From Mesostigma viride (Eukaryota; Streptophyta; Mesostigmatophyceae; Mesostigmatales; Mesostigmataceae), in the NCBI GenBank assembly GCA_009746045.1, contig RPFO01000649.1:107501-171500 (forward strand): DNA of 64,000 bases, read 5' to 3'. The notes under the pieces were generated by a model, which saw only the letters and a list, made by a program, of their open reading frames with translations, did no database searches and had not been told where the DNA came from. The translations under genes and the position numbers were made by a program. This document shows, piece by piece, positions 10,084 to 21,482 of the stretch (positions within the stretch are counted from its first letter, which is position 1; the number at the start of each line of letters is the position of its first letter).

Positions 10084-11778
10084 GTATCACATTACACTTC
10101 GTTTAACTGGCCTCCCCCGTCGGCTGGTCCGAAAAATGCCCGGCGACCTTGGTCGTGCGGACCCTAAGTGTAGCGGTACGGCCAACTCGCTGTGGTTAGT
10201 CAGTCAGTCAGTTCTGACCCACGCAAAACTCGAGGTTTTCGGTTTCGTGTCGGCATTCGCGTGGGACGGAACGACGGTTACTCCTCTTGATTCTGTTCGG
10301 GCCGAGAACAAAGTTTCAATGAATAGCACCAAAGAAAGTTCCCACCGTCCACAAAGGAAACGTTACGGGGCGCCACAATTGTGGTTGCAGCCGTTGAGGT
10401 CAAATTTACGTGCGCACCGTGCCCAAAACAACGTTGCAAGTCGTTGAAATCCTGCTATTTTGCTAAAAAATTTCACGTTTCTGGGATTCCCGCCATTTTT
10501 CGACTGTGTGTGCATGAAACGCTGCTGGACTGATAACTCTGGCATTTCAGCAACCGTAGCTCGAGTTACGATCCTAGGACGTTTAGCTGTACGAGTAACT
10601 ATTTCAAGTCTGCTTCGTAAGACTAGGGTTAGTTCAAAGTGCGTGTCCTTTGGTCGATCCAAAGGCGACAGCGAATGCGCGTCGCGTCTTTCATGTAATC
10701 ATGTTGGACGAAGGCAAGCCGGCGCGAGCACAGGCACCACAAAAAAAGCCACTGGCGGCGGTTGGCAGGTGCGGGAGTGCGGCGATGGCGACAGGGCCAC
10801 AGAGGCGTTCAGGGATTCTAACACGTCTTCAGTTCGCAAAGTTTCCCACTGTCCTGGTTGAATATATAAGCACAAATTCTGTCGAGCGGGTGAATCTGTC
10901 CGACGTGATCAAAAAGAGCGCGATGACATGAAAGAAAGCTGAGGGCAGGGTCAACCGTTGAATTCATAAGGATAGTGGTGGACTATGCAGGGAAGCCTAT
11001 GCAAGGAACGCCCATGGTGGTCACGACATTGGTTTATAATCTGAAACGCGACATTGGTTTATAATCTGCCCTGTTTTAGGAATCTGCCACGGTTTTACTG
11101 TCCGTCATTTTCATCCAGAAATGTTTTTCAGCCGACCGTCTAATTAGAAGTTGGATCATCTATGGCCTTGATTTCCTTGTTTCAGCGTCGCCTATGCATC
11201 TTGTGTGCTGGCCGGAGGCCATGCAAGGCGAGGTGGACGTGGACGAGGCTCATGCAAGATGAAGACGAGGCGGTCGATGACGTCGGGGAGACTTTGTACC
11301 ATTCTAGTCGGCATTTAGCAAGACACCGAGCATTAAAACTACGGAGGGTACAAAGCGCCACAAGACCAAGTTTTCTGGCATGTTTGGGTAACCCTGAAAT
11401 CGGAAATTTAAGCTGGGTTCGACATTCTGTATGAACATTGTATTGACAAAGAAGATAAAGGAAAAAGTAGGAGATAGATTGAGTATGTTGCATGAATCTG
11501 ACACATTGTGTCTCAATGCGTACAACTTACCAGAAGTGCAGCCGTGTGCTGGTTCAACGATCATGCAAGGATTAGTCGCGAGCCAAACCTTGTTAGGACG
11601 CTATCACATATGATGAAGACTGGCCACTTGTCTGCATGGTTAGCAGGAGAGTGTACTATGGAAGGGGTCTGGACTATCCCCGTGCGCAATCTGCTTTTGA
11701 GATCATGGTAACGCCATAGTTGGGTGACCACTCACTGCATGTGATTGCACGTGCCATAGAGCGAGCGCTGTTATAGTC
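10084..11778. other. no gene recognised
   Basis: Only short, domain-free frames (up to 133 codons), none supported by motifs. There is no obvious repeat structure. Confidence 0.4.
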
Positions 11779-11943
11779 ATGGACGCCATCCTCGCTGAGG
11801 TGCGACGCCCTCCGCGTAACAATGACTTGGATGATGACACCCTCATTGAGAAAGTCTTACAAGACCGCAATAACAAGGCGCGGCAGAAACGCCCTATTAG
11901 GGTGGACAGCGATAGCGAGTCTTATGAGTCTGAACTGGAGTAG
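11779..11943 (+). CDS. small ORF with acidic C-terminus, unknown
   Basis: A 54-residue ATG frame starting MDAILAEVRR and ending in an acidic stretch (SDSESYESELE, stop TAG). The composition looks coding-like (DDDTLIEKVLQDRNNKARQKR), but no family is recognised. It could be a terminal exon or part of the same unit as the 12,244 ORF 300 bases downstream. Confidence is low. Confidence 0.25.
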   Translation: MDAILAEVRRPPRNNDLDDDTLIEKVLQDRNNKARQKRPIRVDSDSESYESELE

Positions 11944-12243
11944 AAAAACCAGCACATGTGAATGCAGGAATGCGTGCCATGATTTCATGAGGTCCATGTG
12001 ACACCAGATATGCATGTCTAGATATAGTGTGTTTTGATGAGACGTACAGCTTCAGCATAAAAACTTTACTTGGGTGACTTAAAATTTCTGTGTAAATATT
12101 TTTTAATAAAAAACCAAGCTTTTGGCGGGAAATCCTGAAACGAGAAACGAGAAAAATGAACCTTGAGCCAATCGTAGAAAACAAGAGAAAACAAGCTAGC
12201 GGTAAATACTCTCTTACTCTATTATTTCCATCTGTTTTCAGCC

Positions 12244-12825
12244 ATGTCGGGTCGTAATCACCCGGATACGACTTTTAGAAGCCACATCCCACCCCCGCCC
12301 AAAGACCAGCGGCAGTTGCCCGTTAATCGCAAGGTAAAAGACTCCAGCAGCCTTTTGCTGACTGAGAAAATGTGGTTTCCGGGGAGCCGGGCAGCGAAGC
12401 TTGAACGGAGTAACCCGGGGTCGGTAATGTTTAATCACACGACATCTATCGTCCCTGGGTGCGTCGTTCAGCTTCGCAACGAGCTTGCCCCTAGTCAGCC
12501 TTTTTTCCTAGAAGTTGCGAAGATAGTGCCCGCGGACGCGATTCTAGATCCGTCCTCTGGAGCAGCGGCCAATATCGACCCCACAGACAGGTGGGTGCTC
12601 GTCGGCTATTGGGTATACCGTGACAAGGAGCTTCCTCACGAGGTAGCTACCTTGTTGCGGTGGCCGGAGACCACCATAACCCTGGTGGCTAGCGACCACA
12701 AGGCAGCGGTCCCCATCACGTCGGCGACGGACGTGGTGTCCGTGCTCCCGTTCTGGGAAGGCGGCCGGGACGAGCTCTTCGCCGACTACGCGATTGAGGT
12801 ATGTGAAACTTGCGTGATGCCTTGA
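12244..12825 (+). CDS. unknown protein, possibly BAH-like, cut by a LINE insertion
   Basis: A 193-residue frame from ATG 12,244. The central part (VPGCVVQLRNE, FFLEVAKIVPAD, WVLVGYWVYRDKELPHE, then ELFADYAIEV) has the spacing of hydrophobic and aromatic residues seen in BAH domains, but this is only a resemblance. Near the end, GAG/GTATGTGAAA could be a 5' splice site, which would give an exon ending at DYAIE and a further exon downstream. A HAL1-like LINE tail (TTAA)n starts at 12,830, eight bases after the stop, so it would lie in that intron or in the coding end. No downstream exon was identified. Confidence 0.4.
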   Translation: MSGRNHPDTTFRSHIPPPPKDQRQLPVNRKVKDSSSLLLTEKMWFPGSRAAKLERSNPGSVMFNHTTSIVPGCVVQLRNELAPSQPFFLEVAKIVPADAILDPSSGAAANIDPTDRWVLVGYWVYRDKELPHEVATLLRWPETTITLVASDHKAAVPITSATDVVSVLPFWEGGRDELFADYAIEVCETCVMP

Positions 12826-14630
12826 GTATTAATTAATTAATTAATTAAACACGTGCTCCCGTTGGGGAGTCACGGAGCACCGAGGTGCTTTTAATCCCTG
12901 TGTGTGCACAGTTACAGGAGAAAGGGCAGAGACCCCCAGTCTCCTTCATGCCAAAGGCATGCCACAGCTGCATTCGGGCGCGCTAGCTAAAAGGACATGC
13001 TACCGATCCGGCAAACTGTGGGTGCCGATAAGACCCATGTGAGCGTGGCATAACAAGTAGCGTGGGCAAGGAATCTGAACATAGCCAGGGCGTAGCATGG
13101 CTGTACTAGGACTAGGCTAAGGCTATGGCTGGTTGTTGTGTACCGTGCGTTGGCGGCACGTGACTAGGTATGTTGGCACAGCTAGGCAAACATTCTAAGC
13201 ATGGCTGCCTTAGCGGCAGTGACTACCAATGGATACAATCTAGGCTATTGCTATTCTAGCCCGCTGGGGGCGACCACATCTTGTGGTTGATCATCAGGTC
13301 CCCGCCCCTCCAGTACACCTTGGGCTTCTGGGGGTCCTGCTTATGGCGGAGGTATTCCGGCCACAGGTCGCGTCGCTGCTGTTGCTGAGCGGGGGTCAGG
13401 TCGTCATCCAGCGTCCAGGTGAGGTCGTGCAACCTCTTGCGACGAGAGAGGAACCGCTGCTTATCCTCAGGGGAGGGGAAGGTGAGCAGGACTGGTGGGG
13501 GAGCCGCCTTGTCCCGTGAGTGGGGAAGGCGGTGGCACCCACGCAGTTCTACCTCACCTACCAGGCCCATGAGGGTAAGAAGCTGGTTCTTGAGCTCGTC
13601 AGCAAGGGAGGTTGACGTCTCACCTGGCTTCTGCATGGGGAAGCGATGTAGCACCACTCCGCACTCGCGGCGAGCGCGGTCGGTGACCTCCCGTTGCTGG
13701 GCCTGGCGGTAGTCCTCCAGCTCCTGGAGCTTCGTGGCGATGGCGTCGGTGGTGGATCGAGGCGGTCACTGACCGCAGCAGGTCCGCGTAGGAGAGCGGC
13801 GGGAGGTCACCAGCATCCTGCCGGGGTGGCTGGGATGCAATGGTGGCCGTCTGCTCCGCTATCTTGGGGACCTGTGTGGCCAGGGCCTCGGTGTGGGCGG
13901 TGATGGCCTCAAGCTTCTTCATGAGCACGCCGCACTTGCCCTCCACCTGGTTAAGGCGAGACACAAGGGCAGCATGCGTTTCCGAAGCTTGCGCCGCGGT
14001 GTGCAGCGTCGTGAACTGGGGCTGGAGCTTGTGGACGACCTTGGTTTCCACATTGGAGACCCGGGCTTCCACCGTGTTGAGCGTGGTGTTCAGCGATGTC
14101 AGCTTCTCGGCCAGCGGCCAGGTCACGTGCTCCTCCAGCACTGCGCGGATGTCATCCTTGCAGAGGGAGGGAGCCGATGGGGCAGCCGGCTGTGCGAGGC
14201 TGGCGTTGATCGCTCGGCCGATGTCGCCGACGCTGCGCTGGTAGTGGCTGGTCAAGATAAACAGGCGTTGGCTTGGTTCTTCAAAGGTGTAGAGCCAGGA
14301 CGTGTCGCGGTAGTCGATAGCCGCCCCCCCCTTCAGGGTCACGAAGAGCTTCCGTTCCTGTAGTCGAGGAACTGGAGAACCTCGACGCATTCCTGCGGCG
14401 ACAGTCTCTGCCACTCGACGAGGGAGAACATTCCGTCGCCGGGCAAGTATTGGCTCCATTTGTGGCGATCGTGGCATGGTTTCTTGCTTGGGTTCAGGCG
14501 AGGCGCTTGGCGAGGGTTTGGCGGGTAAGCCTGTCGGCTGAACAATGGCGAGGGCGAGAGGGTTGGGCTGGGCGCTGGGAAGCTGTGCCAGCTCCTTTTC
14601 CAGCCCTCGTTTTGCTTTGGTAGTCGTCAT
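12826..14630 (-). mobile_element. HAL1-like LINE (ORF1 plus 3' UTR, no ORF2)
   Basis: On minus, ORF1 (14,630-13,256) is followed directly by a 430-bp 3' UTR. The UTR ends with the hairpin CGTGACTCC/GGGAGCACG and a (TTAA)n tail at about 12,830-12,848. A second, 5'-truncated copy at 17,718-18,192 has the same ORF1 end joined to the same UTR. The lack of ORF2 is therefore a family property and not a local deletion. Such half-LINEs rely on RT from full-length relatives. The 5' limit is uncertain. Confidence 0.65.
13256..14630 (-). pseudogene. LINE ORF1 protein (L1-type RNA-binding), one frameshift
   Basis: It starts at ATG 14,630 with a basic, proline-rich N-terminus. A coiled coil follows (LTSLNTTLNTVEARVSNVET through LNQVEGKCGVLMKKLEAI). 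Near 13,760 the frame shifts and continues as IATKLQELEDYRQAQQREV. The L1-ORF1-like RNA-binding part comes next: GCHRLPHSRDKA, PVLLTFPSPEDKQRFL, LDDDLTPAQQQQRRDLWPEY, VYWRGGDLMINHKMW. The stop is TAG at 13,256. The order coiled coil, RRM-like, C-terminal domain matches L1-type ORF1p, which coats element RNA. The shift makes this copy defective unless it is an assembly error. Confidence 0.7.
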
Positions 14631-15183
14631 AGCTGGTCACGTGCGTAACTTTGTCTATACTGCGTGGCAGCCGTAACCGTTTATACTGGCAAGTGCGTCT
14701 TAGAAAGGCGCATCGAATGCAAGTGGTCTGACCGAATTTGGGGCTCAGACGCAAAAGATCTGAGCTCCGCCGTCAGCCATACCGCCGTCAGCCATTTCAG
14801 CTGGTATAGTGCCTGTTTACAGGATAGTGCCTTGAGTATGTGCGGCGTTTCAGTCCCATGCTCTGATTTGTACAATATTGGTTGTTTTTTCGGATTGGTG
14901 GCGAGCTATGGCCGACCTACCTTCAGCTCCGGCAGAGCGCAGGGGGGAAGCTGGTATGCTGGAGGGGGGCGGTCATCCACGTTGTTTGCAAGCCCTGGCA
15001 AGCCCCTCCTGCCACCTCAGTCTAGGGAATATATAACAGTAGTGTAGATTAGTCAGGCTTAGCCTAGCAAGTGGCCCTCGCGCATGTGCGCCCATAATGG
15101 CCCCCATGGATGATGCCTTCAGAATTTAGCCAAGCCATGCCTATAATGGGACCTCCCATGGATGTTGCATTGAGAATTTAGCC
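14631..15183. other. no gene recognised
   Basis: It probably includes the 5' flank of the HAL1-like element. No promoter or coding feature could be supported. Confidence 0.35.
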
Positions 15184-15360
15184 ATGCTATGCCTATGCAG
15201 AGAGACGCTCTCTGTTGAGAAGCCATGCCCTAGCTCTTGTATAGCCATGATGATCTTCCCCCCATGCCCGGCACCCCTTAGTTGGGTTGAGCTCCGAGAC
15301 AACATGGTGGTGCAGGTGCCCTTGGTGCACCTAGAGCAAGTGTCGCTTACATTCCCACCC
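15184..15360 (+). repeat. LINE-like 3' UTR fragment
   Basis: It matches 43,460-43,640 in order: GCTATGCC..GCAGAGAG, TAGCTCTTGTATAGC, GTGCACCTAGAGCAAGTG and CATTCCCACCC. At 43.7 kb the same unit ends in a CCCCAACGGAG hairpin and a TTAA tail. Here it is replaced by the GGGA tract. Confidence 0.6.
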
Positions 15361-17316
15361 CGAGGGAGGGAGGGAGGGAGGGAGGGAGGGAGGGAGGGAG
15401 GGAGGGAGGGAGGGAGGGAGGGAGGGACTCAGGGAGGGAGGGAGGGAGGGAGGGAGGGAGGGAGGGAGGGAGGGAGGGAGGGAGGGAGGGAGGGAGGGAG
15501 GGAGGGAGGGAGGAGGGAGGGAGGGAGGGAGGGAGGGAGGGAGGAGGGAGGGAGGGAGGGAGGGAGGGTGGGAGCGAGGGAGGGAGGGAGGGATCGACGG
15601 AGGGAGGGAGGGATCGAGGGAGGGAGGGTGGGAGGGAGGCAGGGAGGGAGGGAGGGAGGGAGGAGGGAGGGAGGGAGGGAGGGATGAAGGGAGGGATGGA
15701 GAGATGGATGGAAGGATGGACGGATGGATGGAGGGAGGGAGGGAGGGAGGGGGAGGGAGGAGGGAGGGAGGGAGGGAGGGAGGGAGGGAGGGAGGGAGGG
15801 AGGGAGGGAGGGAGGGAGGGAGGGAGGGAGGGAGGGAGGAGGGAGGAGGGAGGGAGGGAGGAGGAGGGAGGGAGGGAGGGAGGGAGGGAGGGAGGGAGGG
15901 AGGGAGGGAGGGAGGGAGGGAGGAGGGAGGGAGGGAGGGAGGGAGGGAGGGAGGGAGGGAGGGAGGGAGGGGAGGGAGGGAGGGAGGAGGGAGGGAGGGA
16001 GGGAGGGAGGGAGGGAGGGAGGGAGGGAGGGAGGAGGAGGGAGGGAGGAGGGAGGGAGGGAGGGAGGGAGGGAGGGAGGGAGGGAGGGAGGAGGGAGGAG
16101 GGAGGGAGGAGGGAGGGAGGGAGGGAGGGAGGGAGGGAGGGAGGGAGGAGGGAGGGAGGGAGGGAGGGAGGGAGGGAGGGAGGGAGGGAGGGAGGGAGGG
16201 AGGGAGGGAGGGAGGGAGGGAGGGAGGGAGGGAGGGAGGGAGGGAGGGAGGGAGGGAGGAGGGAGGGAGGGAGGAGGGAGGGAGGGAGGAGGGAGGAGGG
16301 AGGGAGGGAGGAGGGAGGGAGGGAGGAGGGAGGAGGGAGGGAGGGAGGGAGGGAGGGAGGGAGGGAGGGAGGGAGGAGGGAGGGAGGGAGGGAGGGAGGA
16401 GGGAGGGAGGGAGGGAGGAGGGAGGGAGGGAGGGAGGGAGGGAGGGAGGGAGGGAGGGAGGGAGGGAGGGAGGGAGGGAGGGAGGGAGGGAGGGAGGGAG
16501 GGAGGGAGGGAGGGAGGGAGGGAGGGAGGGAGGGAGGGAGGGAGGGAGGGAGGGAGGGAGGGAGGAGGGAGGGAGGGAGGGAGGGGAGGGAGGGAGGGAG
16601 GGAGGGAGGGAGGGAGGAGGGAGGAGGGAGGGAGGGAGGGAGGGAGGGAGGGAGGGAGGGAGGAGGGAGGAGGGAGGGAGGGAGGGAGGGAGGGAGGAGG
16701 GAGGGAGGGAGGGAGGGAGGGAGGGAGGGAGGGAGGGAGGGAGGGAGGAGGGAGGAGGGAGGGAGGGAGGAGGGAGGAGGAGGGAGGGATCGACGGAGGG
16801 AGGGAGGGATCGAGGGAGGGAGGGTGGGAGGGAGGCAGGGATCGAGGGAGGGAGGGAGGGAGGGATGAAGGGAGGGAGGGATGAAGGGAGGGATGGAGAG
16901 ATGCATGGATGGAAGGATGGACGGATGGATGGATGGATGGAGGGAGGGAGGGAGGGAGGGAGGGAGGGAGGGAGGGAGGGAGAGGGAGGAGGGAGGGAGG
17001 GAGGGAGGGAGGGAGGGAGGGAGGAGGGAGGGAGGGAGGAGGGAGGGAGGGAGGGAGGGAGGGAGGGAGGGAGGGAGGGAGGGAGGAGGAGGGAGGGAGG
17101 AGGGAGGGAGGGAGGGAGGGAGGGAGGGAGGAGGGAGGGAGGAGGGAGGGAGGGAGGGAGGGAGGAGGGAGGGAGGAGGGAGGGAGGGAGGGAGGGAGGG
17201 AGGGAGGGAGGGAGGGAGGGAGGGAGGGAGGGAGGAGGGGGAGGGAGGGAGGGAGGAGGGAGGGAGGGAGGGAGGGAGGGAGGGAGGGAGGATCGAGGGA
17301 GGGAGGGAGGGAGGGA
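15361..17316 (+). repeat. (GGGA)n purine tract with higher-order repeat
   Basis: Nearly 2 kb of GGGA/GGAGGA on plus, with embedded GGAT and rare variants. Marker words GATCGACGG occur at about 15,592 and 16,788. GATGAAGGGAGGGATGGAG blocks occur at about 15,683 and 16,880. This shows a duplication of about 1.2 kb. Long Pro/Ser/Leu and Gly/Arg/Glu open frames on both strands come from the repeat. Confidence 0.95.
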
Positions 17317-17335
17317 CACTAGGAACTCAATTACT

Positions 17336-17650
17336 GAGAAAATTCTCAAAACCCCTCAATTTTCTCACCCCTTTGAGAAAAAAGGTGAGAAAAGTGAGAA
17401 AAATCTCAATTTTTTTCCGCAAACGCTAGGCAACAAAATCTCACCAGGGTGAGATTTTGGTGAGAAAAAGGGGGTTTGGGTGAGATTTGGGTGAGAAAAA
17501 ACCCTAAAGTGAGAAAAAAGGTGAGAATGGGTGAGAAAAAGTGAGAAAAAGTGAGAAAAAGTGAGAAAATTGAGAAGTTTCTCACCAACACGAGAAAAAT
17601 CACTAACACGAGAAAAATCACAAGTCAACGTGGTGAGAAATTTCTCACCA
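17336..17650 (+). repeat. GTGAGAAAAA-rich minisatellite
   Basis: Irregular repetition of GTGAGAAAAA and GGTGAGATTT units in both orientations (also TTTCTCACC), next to the GGGA tract. The frames it generates (Phe/Ser/Leu rich) are not credible proteins. Confidence 0.8.
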
Positions 17651-17717
17651 AGAGTGCAACACGAAAAAAATCATGAGCTTTATTTCATTAAGTCATTAAT
17701 GTGAAAATAAACTCAGC

Positions 17718-18192
17718 ACCACTAATTAATTAATTACATGATTAATTGAACTCGTGCTCCCGTTGGATCACGGAGCACCGAAGTGCTTTTAATCCCTGTG
17801 TGTGCACAACAGGAAGGGCACAGACCCCCTTTCTCCTTCATGCCAAAGGCATGTCGCAGCTGCTATTGGACCCGATAAACGATCCGGCAATCTGTGGGTG
17901 CAATAAGACCCATGTGAGCATATCATAACGGGTGCATGGGCAAGTAATCTGAGCATTGCCATGACGTAGCATGGTTGTACAAGGACTAAGCTAAGGCTAT
18001 GGCTGGTTGTGTACCGTGTGTTAGCGGTGCACGTGACTAGGTATAATGGCTCAGCTAGGCAAACATTCTAGGCATGGCTGCCATGGCGGCAGAGACTGCC
18101 AATGATTACAAGCTAGGGCTATTCTAGCCCGCAGGGGGCGTCCACATCTCGTGGTTGATCATCAGGTCCCCGCCCCTCCAGTAAACCTTGGG
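17718..18192 (-). mobile_element. HAL1-like LINE, second 5'-truncated copy
   Basis: Parallel to 12,826-13,322: TTAA-rich tail, hairpin CGTGATCC/GGGAGCACG, the same UTR words (GCCAAAGGCATG, CCGATAA), then the end of ORF1 read on minus (KVYWRGGDLMINHEMW, PPAG, stop). The match ends at about 18,192, which is the 5' truncation point. Confidence 0.75.
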
Positions 18193-18289
18193 ACGTCAGG
18201 ATTGTTGATTCCCAGCACGTTGAACGCGTTGTGTCAGCACAGCGATCCCCCCTGCATCCAAACAAAGGCACACCGATAACCAAGAAAAG

Positions 18290-18640
18290 AGTATGCAAAT
18301 GTGCAGCCTTGTTCATTGAAATTATGGCTGGCTTACGCAAAGAGCGACTGTAAGATGACCTATTATACAGTGGGGCCGGAAACAGCTTGCTTGATCAGGG
18401 CGTGTTTTTCGAGCTTCACTGGCCGGGAGTGTCTAGTGGTGAGAACCATTGCTGCGATCGCTTTCCCACCATTTACGAGGAAATAGCCGCAAATGAAAAA
18501 CCACTGAAACGGTCTAGCTTGATTCAGTCATTGCATTAGCCACATGCCATCATGCATGTTTCCAAACGTCCAAGAACTGCCCACGGTGCAAATGCAAAAA
18601 TCCGGAGGACACGACCTCATTGCTTCATATTTGTATGCAG
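18290..18640 (+). repeat. degenerate copy of the 43.8-kb repeat family
   Basis: It matches 43,835-44,130 through ATGGCTGGCTTACG, GGGGCCGGAAACAGCTTGC, TGGCCGGGAGTGTCTAGTG and AAAATCCGGAGGACA. The reading frame open at 43,858 is stopped here after nine codons. A third copy lies inverted at 19,040-19,420, so the two form an inverted pair. Confidence 0.65.
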
Positions 18641-18663
18641 AAGAATAAAAAAGTAACATGCAT

Positions 18664-18781
18664 TAAGGGCCCGCCTGCATAAAGGGCCTGAATTCTGATG
18701 CGGGCCCAACGGCAGCACCGCCAAAGCAGATAAGGGCCCGCAGTCTGATGCGGGCCCCATGGCACCACCGCCATAGCAGAG
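18664..18781 (+). repeat. tandem unit of about 51 bp, two copies and a partial
   Basis: The unit contains AAGGGCC..G..TCTGATGCGGGCCC and CACCGCCA.AGCAGA, at 18,681-18,731 and 18,732-18,781. A partial copy is just before. Function unknown. Confidence 0.7.
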
Positions 18782-19039
18782 CTCGAAGGTCGTGGTGCGC
18801 GTGAAACGTACGTACCTATGCCCTTTGTCGGTAGGTGCCGTTGGGGTCAAATTGGGTGCCGCCAAAATCGGGCCGACGCGTCAATAGACTGAGGCCGTCG
18901 ATGAGTGCCATCATGCGGCTTGGGTCACTTCTGTTGGAGAACTTCAGCTAAGTTAACTTAACGCAAACCACTGGTCGCCCGCGTCGGGAACCGGCCCAAC
19001 GGCTCTCCCGCAACAGAAAATTACGCGGCATACTGCATA

Positions 19040-19420
19040 AGTCGTCGGATGGTTACATTTCGACGGTCAAGATTTCATGATGAGGTTTGCGTTCAATTTG
19101 CCGCAGTTTGCCGCCCAGAGAAAGTAGTTGTTGGACTCGTTGCCCACGATGAAACACAATCAAGCAAGCCGTTTCCGGCCCCACCGTGTAGGTCATGTAG
19201 TCGCTCTTCACGTCAGCCAGCCGTAATTTCAATGCACAAGGCTACACATTTCCATCTCCATTCATATTCATAATCCTGCACCACTCGAAAACGCGGACAA
19301 GATAACGGCAGGCTCGAGCTACCATGGTCCGGATTCTCCCGATTTCTGGCCTGCGCTGGTTGTCTCCTTGATATTGGCAACTCTCTCTGGTAAGAGATTT
19401 TCCGCAGTTTGGCTGTTTCG
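19040..19420 (-). repeat. inverted copy of the 43.3-43.9 kb repeat family
   Basis: The reverse complement matches 43,293-43,400 (CAACCAGCGC, GGGAGAATCCGGACC, GCTCGAGCCTGCCG) and the start of the 43.85-kb repeat. Coding is decayed. Confidence 0.65.
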
Positions 19421-20500
19421 AAACGTTAATTAAGTGAGATGCCTTCGGATCAGGAGACTCACACAGCCGCGAAATCATGCCAAAGGTCATATGTTCGATC
19501 GCTTGCTGGTAGCTTCTGAGCTTTCTTATTTTCTGTGTTCCGCGGAATCTCAGATTTGGGCCGCTAGCGTTTTCACGTTTGTTGCTTTCTGATCCGACGA
19601 CAACGTTGTGCCTTGCTCGTGTGACATCTGGCGCATGGTGTGATTCATGTGTATGGTGCTGCCTTGCCACATGGGGCTGCTTTGCCATAAGAGTGAGTGT
19701 TGGGTTCTACACATTTGCTGCATGGACCGTTAGGTGCTGGTGAGCTCTTCCTTGTAGAACGCTTACATCTAGTATGTCAAGGATCTGATTTCTTTTCTTC
19801 TTGCGTATATTGTGTCGGTTTGTTTATTTCTTGCAGGGACCACGAGAGTAAAATGCAAGCGGTTCCACTTTCAAGTCAGCATGTGACGCCCTGTCGACCG
19901 GCCCGCTTTGTTAGCTACCGTAGTGGGCAGAATCTATTTACGAATAATTATATTTCCGAGGGTTTTTGGTCCCGGATTTCCTGTTTCCGAGGGTTTTCCA
20001 TCCCGGTTTTGCACCGACATTCGCAATCCGTGTGGAAGTAAGTGCATAGAAGTTTTGCTGACGAACTTGGCCTTTGCGCCGTAGGCAGACCTAGCGCCTG
20101 AACGGGAGTTACGGGACAGCCAAGTGGCACTGCACATGCGTTATGATGGTTCCTACGGACATTTGGATATTTTTCAGGAGAGGCCTCTAGCCGTACTGGT
20201 CTTTAATGTGTTCTAGACGGTTCGAGAAGCCCGTCCCCGCGGACCTCACGTCATGCCTGGTTGGCAGCGCCAGGCGCAGCCACCAACGGGGACGAAGGGA
20301 CAAAATAGGAAGGCACGAGCTATGCCAGCAGTCCGGACCTTGTATCGTAATTTACCACGTTGCTCTACAGATTATTTACCATCGCTTAATCCTGGAGTGT
20401 AGATCTCCTGTGGGCTCGAGTGTGAATCCCTCGCCTACTGGGTGTAAGTCTTCCCGCATTGAGTGTTTTAATCTGTGTGGTGACATTGTAATATACGAAT
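19421..20500. other. no gene recognised
   Basis: Short frames only, without recognisable domains. Confidence 0.4.
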
Positions 20501-21387
20501 GTTAGGGATATTATATCCACCTGGCCACAATATATCCCAGCCTGATTTATTTCTTGTTGGATTTATTCCATATGGACTGGGAATTTGATAGCTTTGATAA
20601 GCTAGATGAATTGGGCTCAATGAGCTGATCAATATTCATGTGCCATAGTCCTATACTTGGACATGGATGACTTGTAACCTGAGTCAGCCTAGTAGCATCA
20701 CGTATTTGATTGACAAGTGGTGCTATGGCCTATTGGACAAGTGTTTGGTCCATGAGCTGACAAGTGTTGGCAGCTCATGATGACACATGTTATCACTTAC
20801 ATGATGACAAGTGGGTAGACTCATTGCATGACACTTGTCACTCCAAGGAGAAGAGATGTGTCACTTTATTAATTATGTTATGTGGCACATTATTACGTAG
20901 ACACTTGGCATCTAGCTATTATGCCAGCTCAAATTGGATCATGTCTAGAATGTTCTAGGAATGTTCTAAGAATATGCCAGGAATATTCCTGGAATATACT
21001 GAGAATATGCTGGGAATATGCTAGGAATATGCTAGGATGTTTCTACAAGCTTCTGTGATGATGTCATTGCTGATGTCATCCTTCCTAGCCTAAAAGGTAT
21101 AAAAGGAAACTGCCCCCTAAGGGCAGGTACCTCCATTTAACCTCCATTGAACCTCCATTGAACCTCCATTGAACCTCCATTCAAGCTCTTCTCCAACTAT
21201 TATATTCTAATAAAGCCATTTATTCTTCCACGTAAATTGTCTTCAACCTCTCTTTCTTTCAGCACCTGCAAGGTGTGTGGGTAGCAAGGCCAAGCACAAG
21301 GCATTGTGTAAAACCCATTAGTTTCCTCTCCCAATCCAAACAACGAAACCGGTTTTCCGGGTTTGAGCTTATTCGTATTGTGTGACA
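20501..21387 (+). mobile_element. LTR-like sequence
   Basis: It starts TGTTAGGGATATTATATCC and ends near GTGTGACA. Inside are a TATA box (GGTATAAAAGG, about 21,096), a tandem AACCTCCATTG unit repeated about four times (21,130-21,183) and a poly(A)-signal-like AATAAAG (about 21,210), which are in the order expected of an LTR. No second LTR or target duplication was found, so it could be a solo LTR or the 5' LTR of the methyltransferase element starting 100 bases downstream. Confidence 0.45.
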
Positions 21388-21482
21388 AGTATTCTTAAGC
21401 CACCATCGTGCGCTGTGACGCATAGGAAGTCAAAGGTCTTTCGCATTCATTCTCAATCATTAAGGCGCTATTCTAAATAGCC

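Noticed and set aside
15331-17349. Long Pro/Leu/Ser and Gly/Arg/Glu open frames up to 672 codons on both strands
   Set aside because: They arise from the GGGA repeat, which has no stop in most frames; nothing but repeat is encoded.
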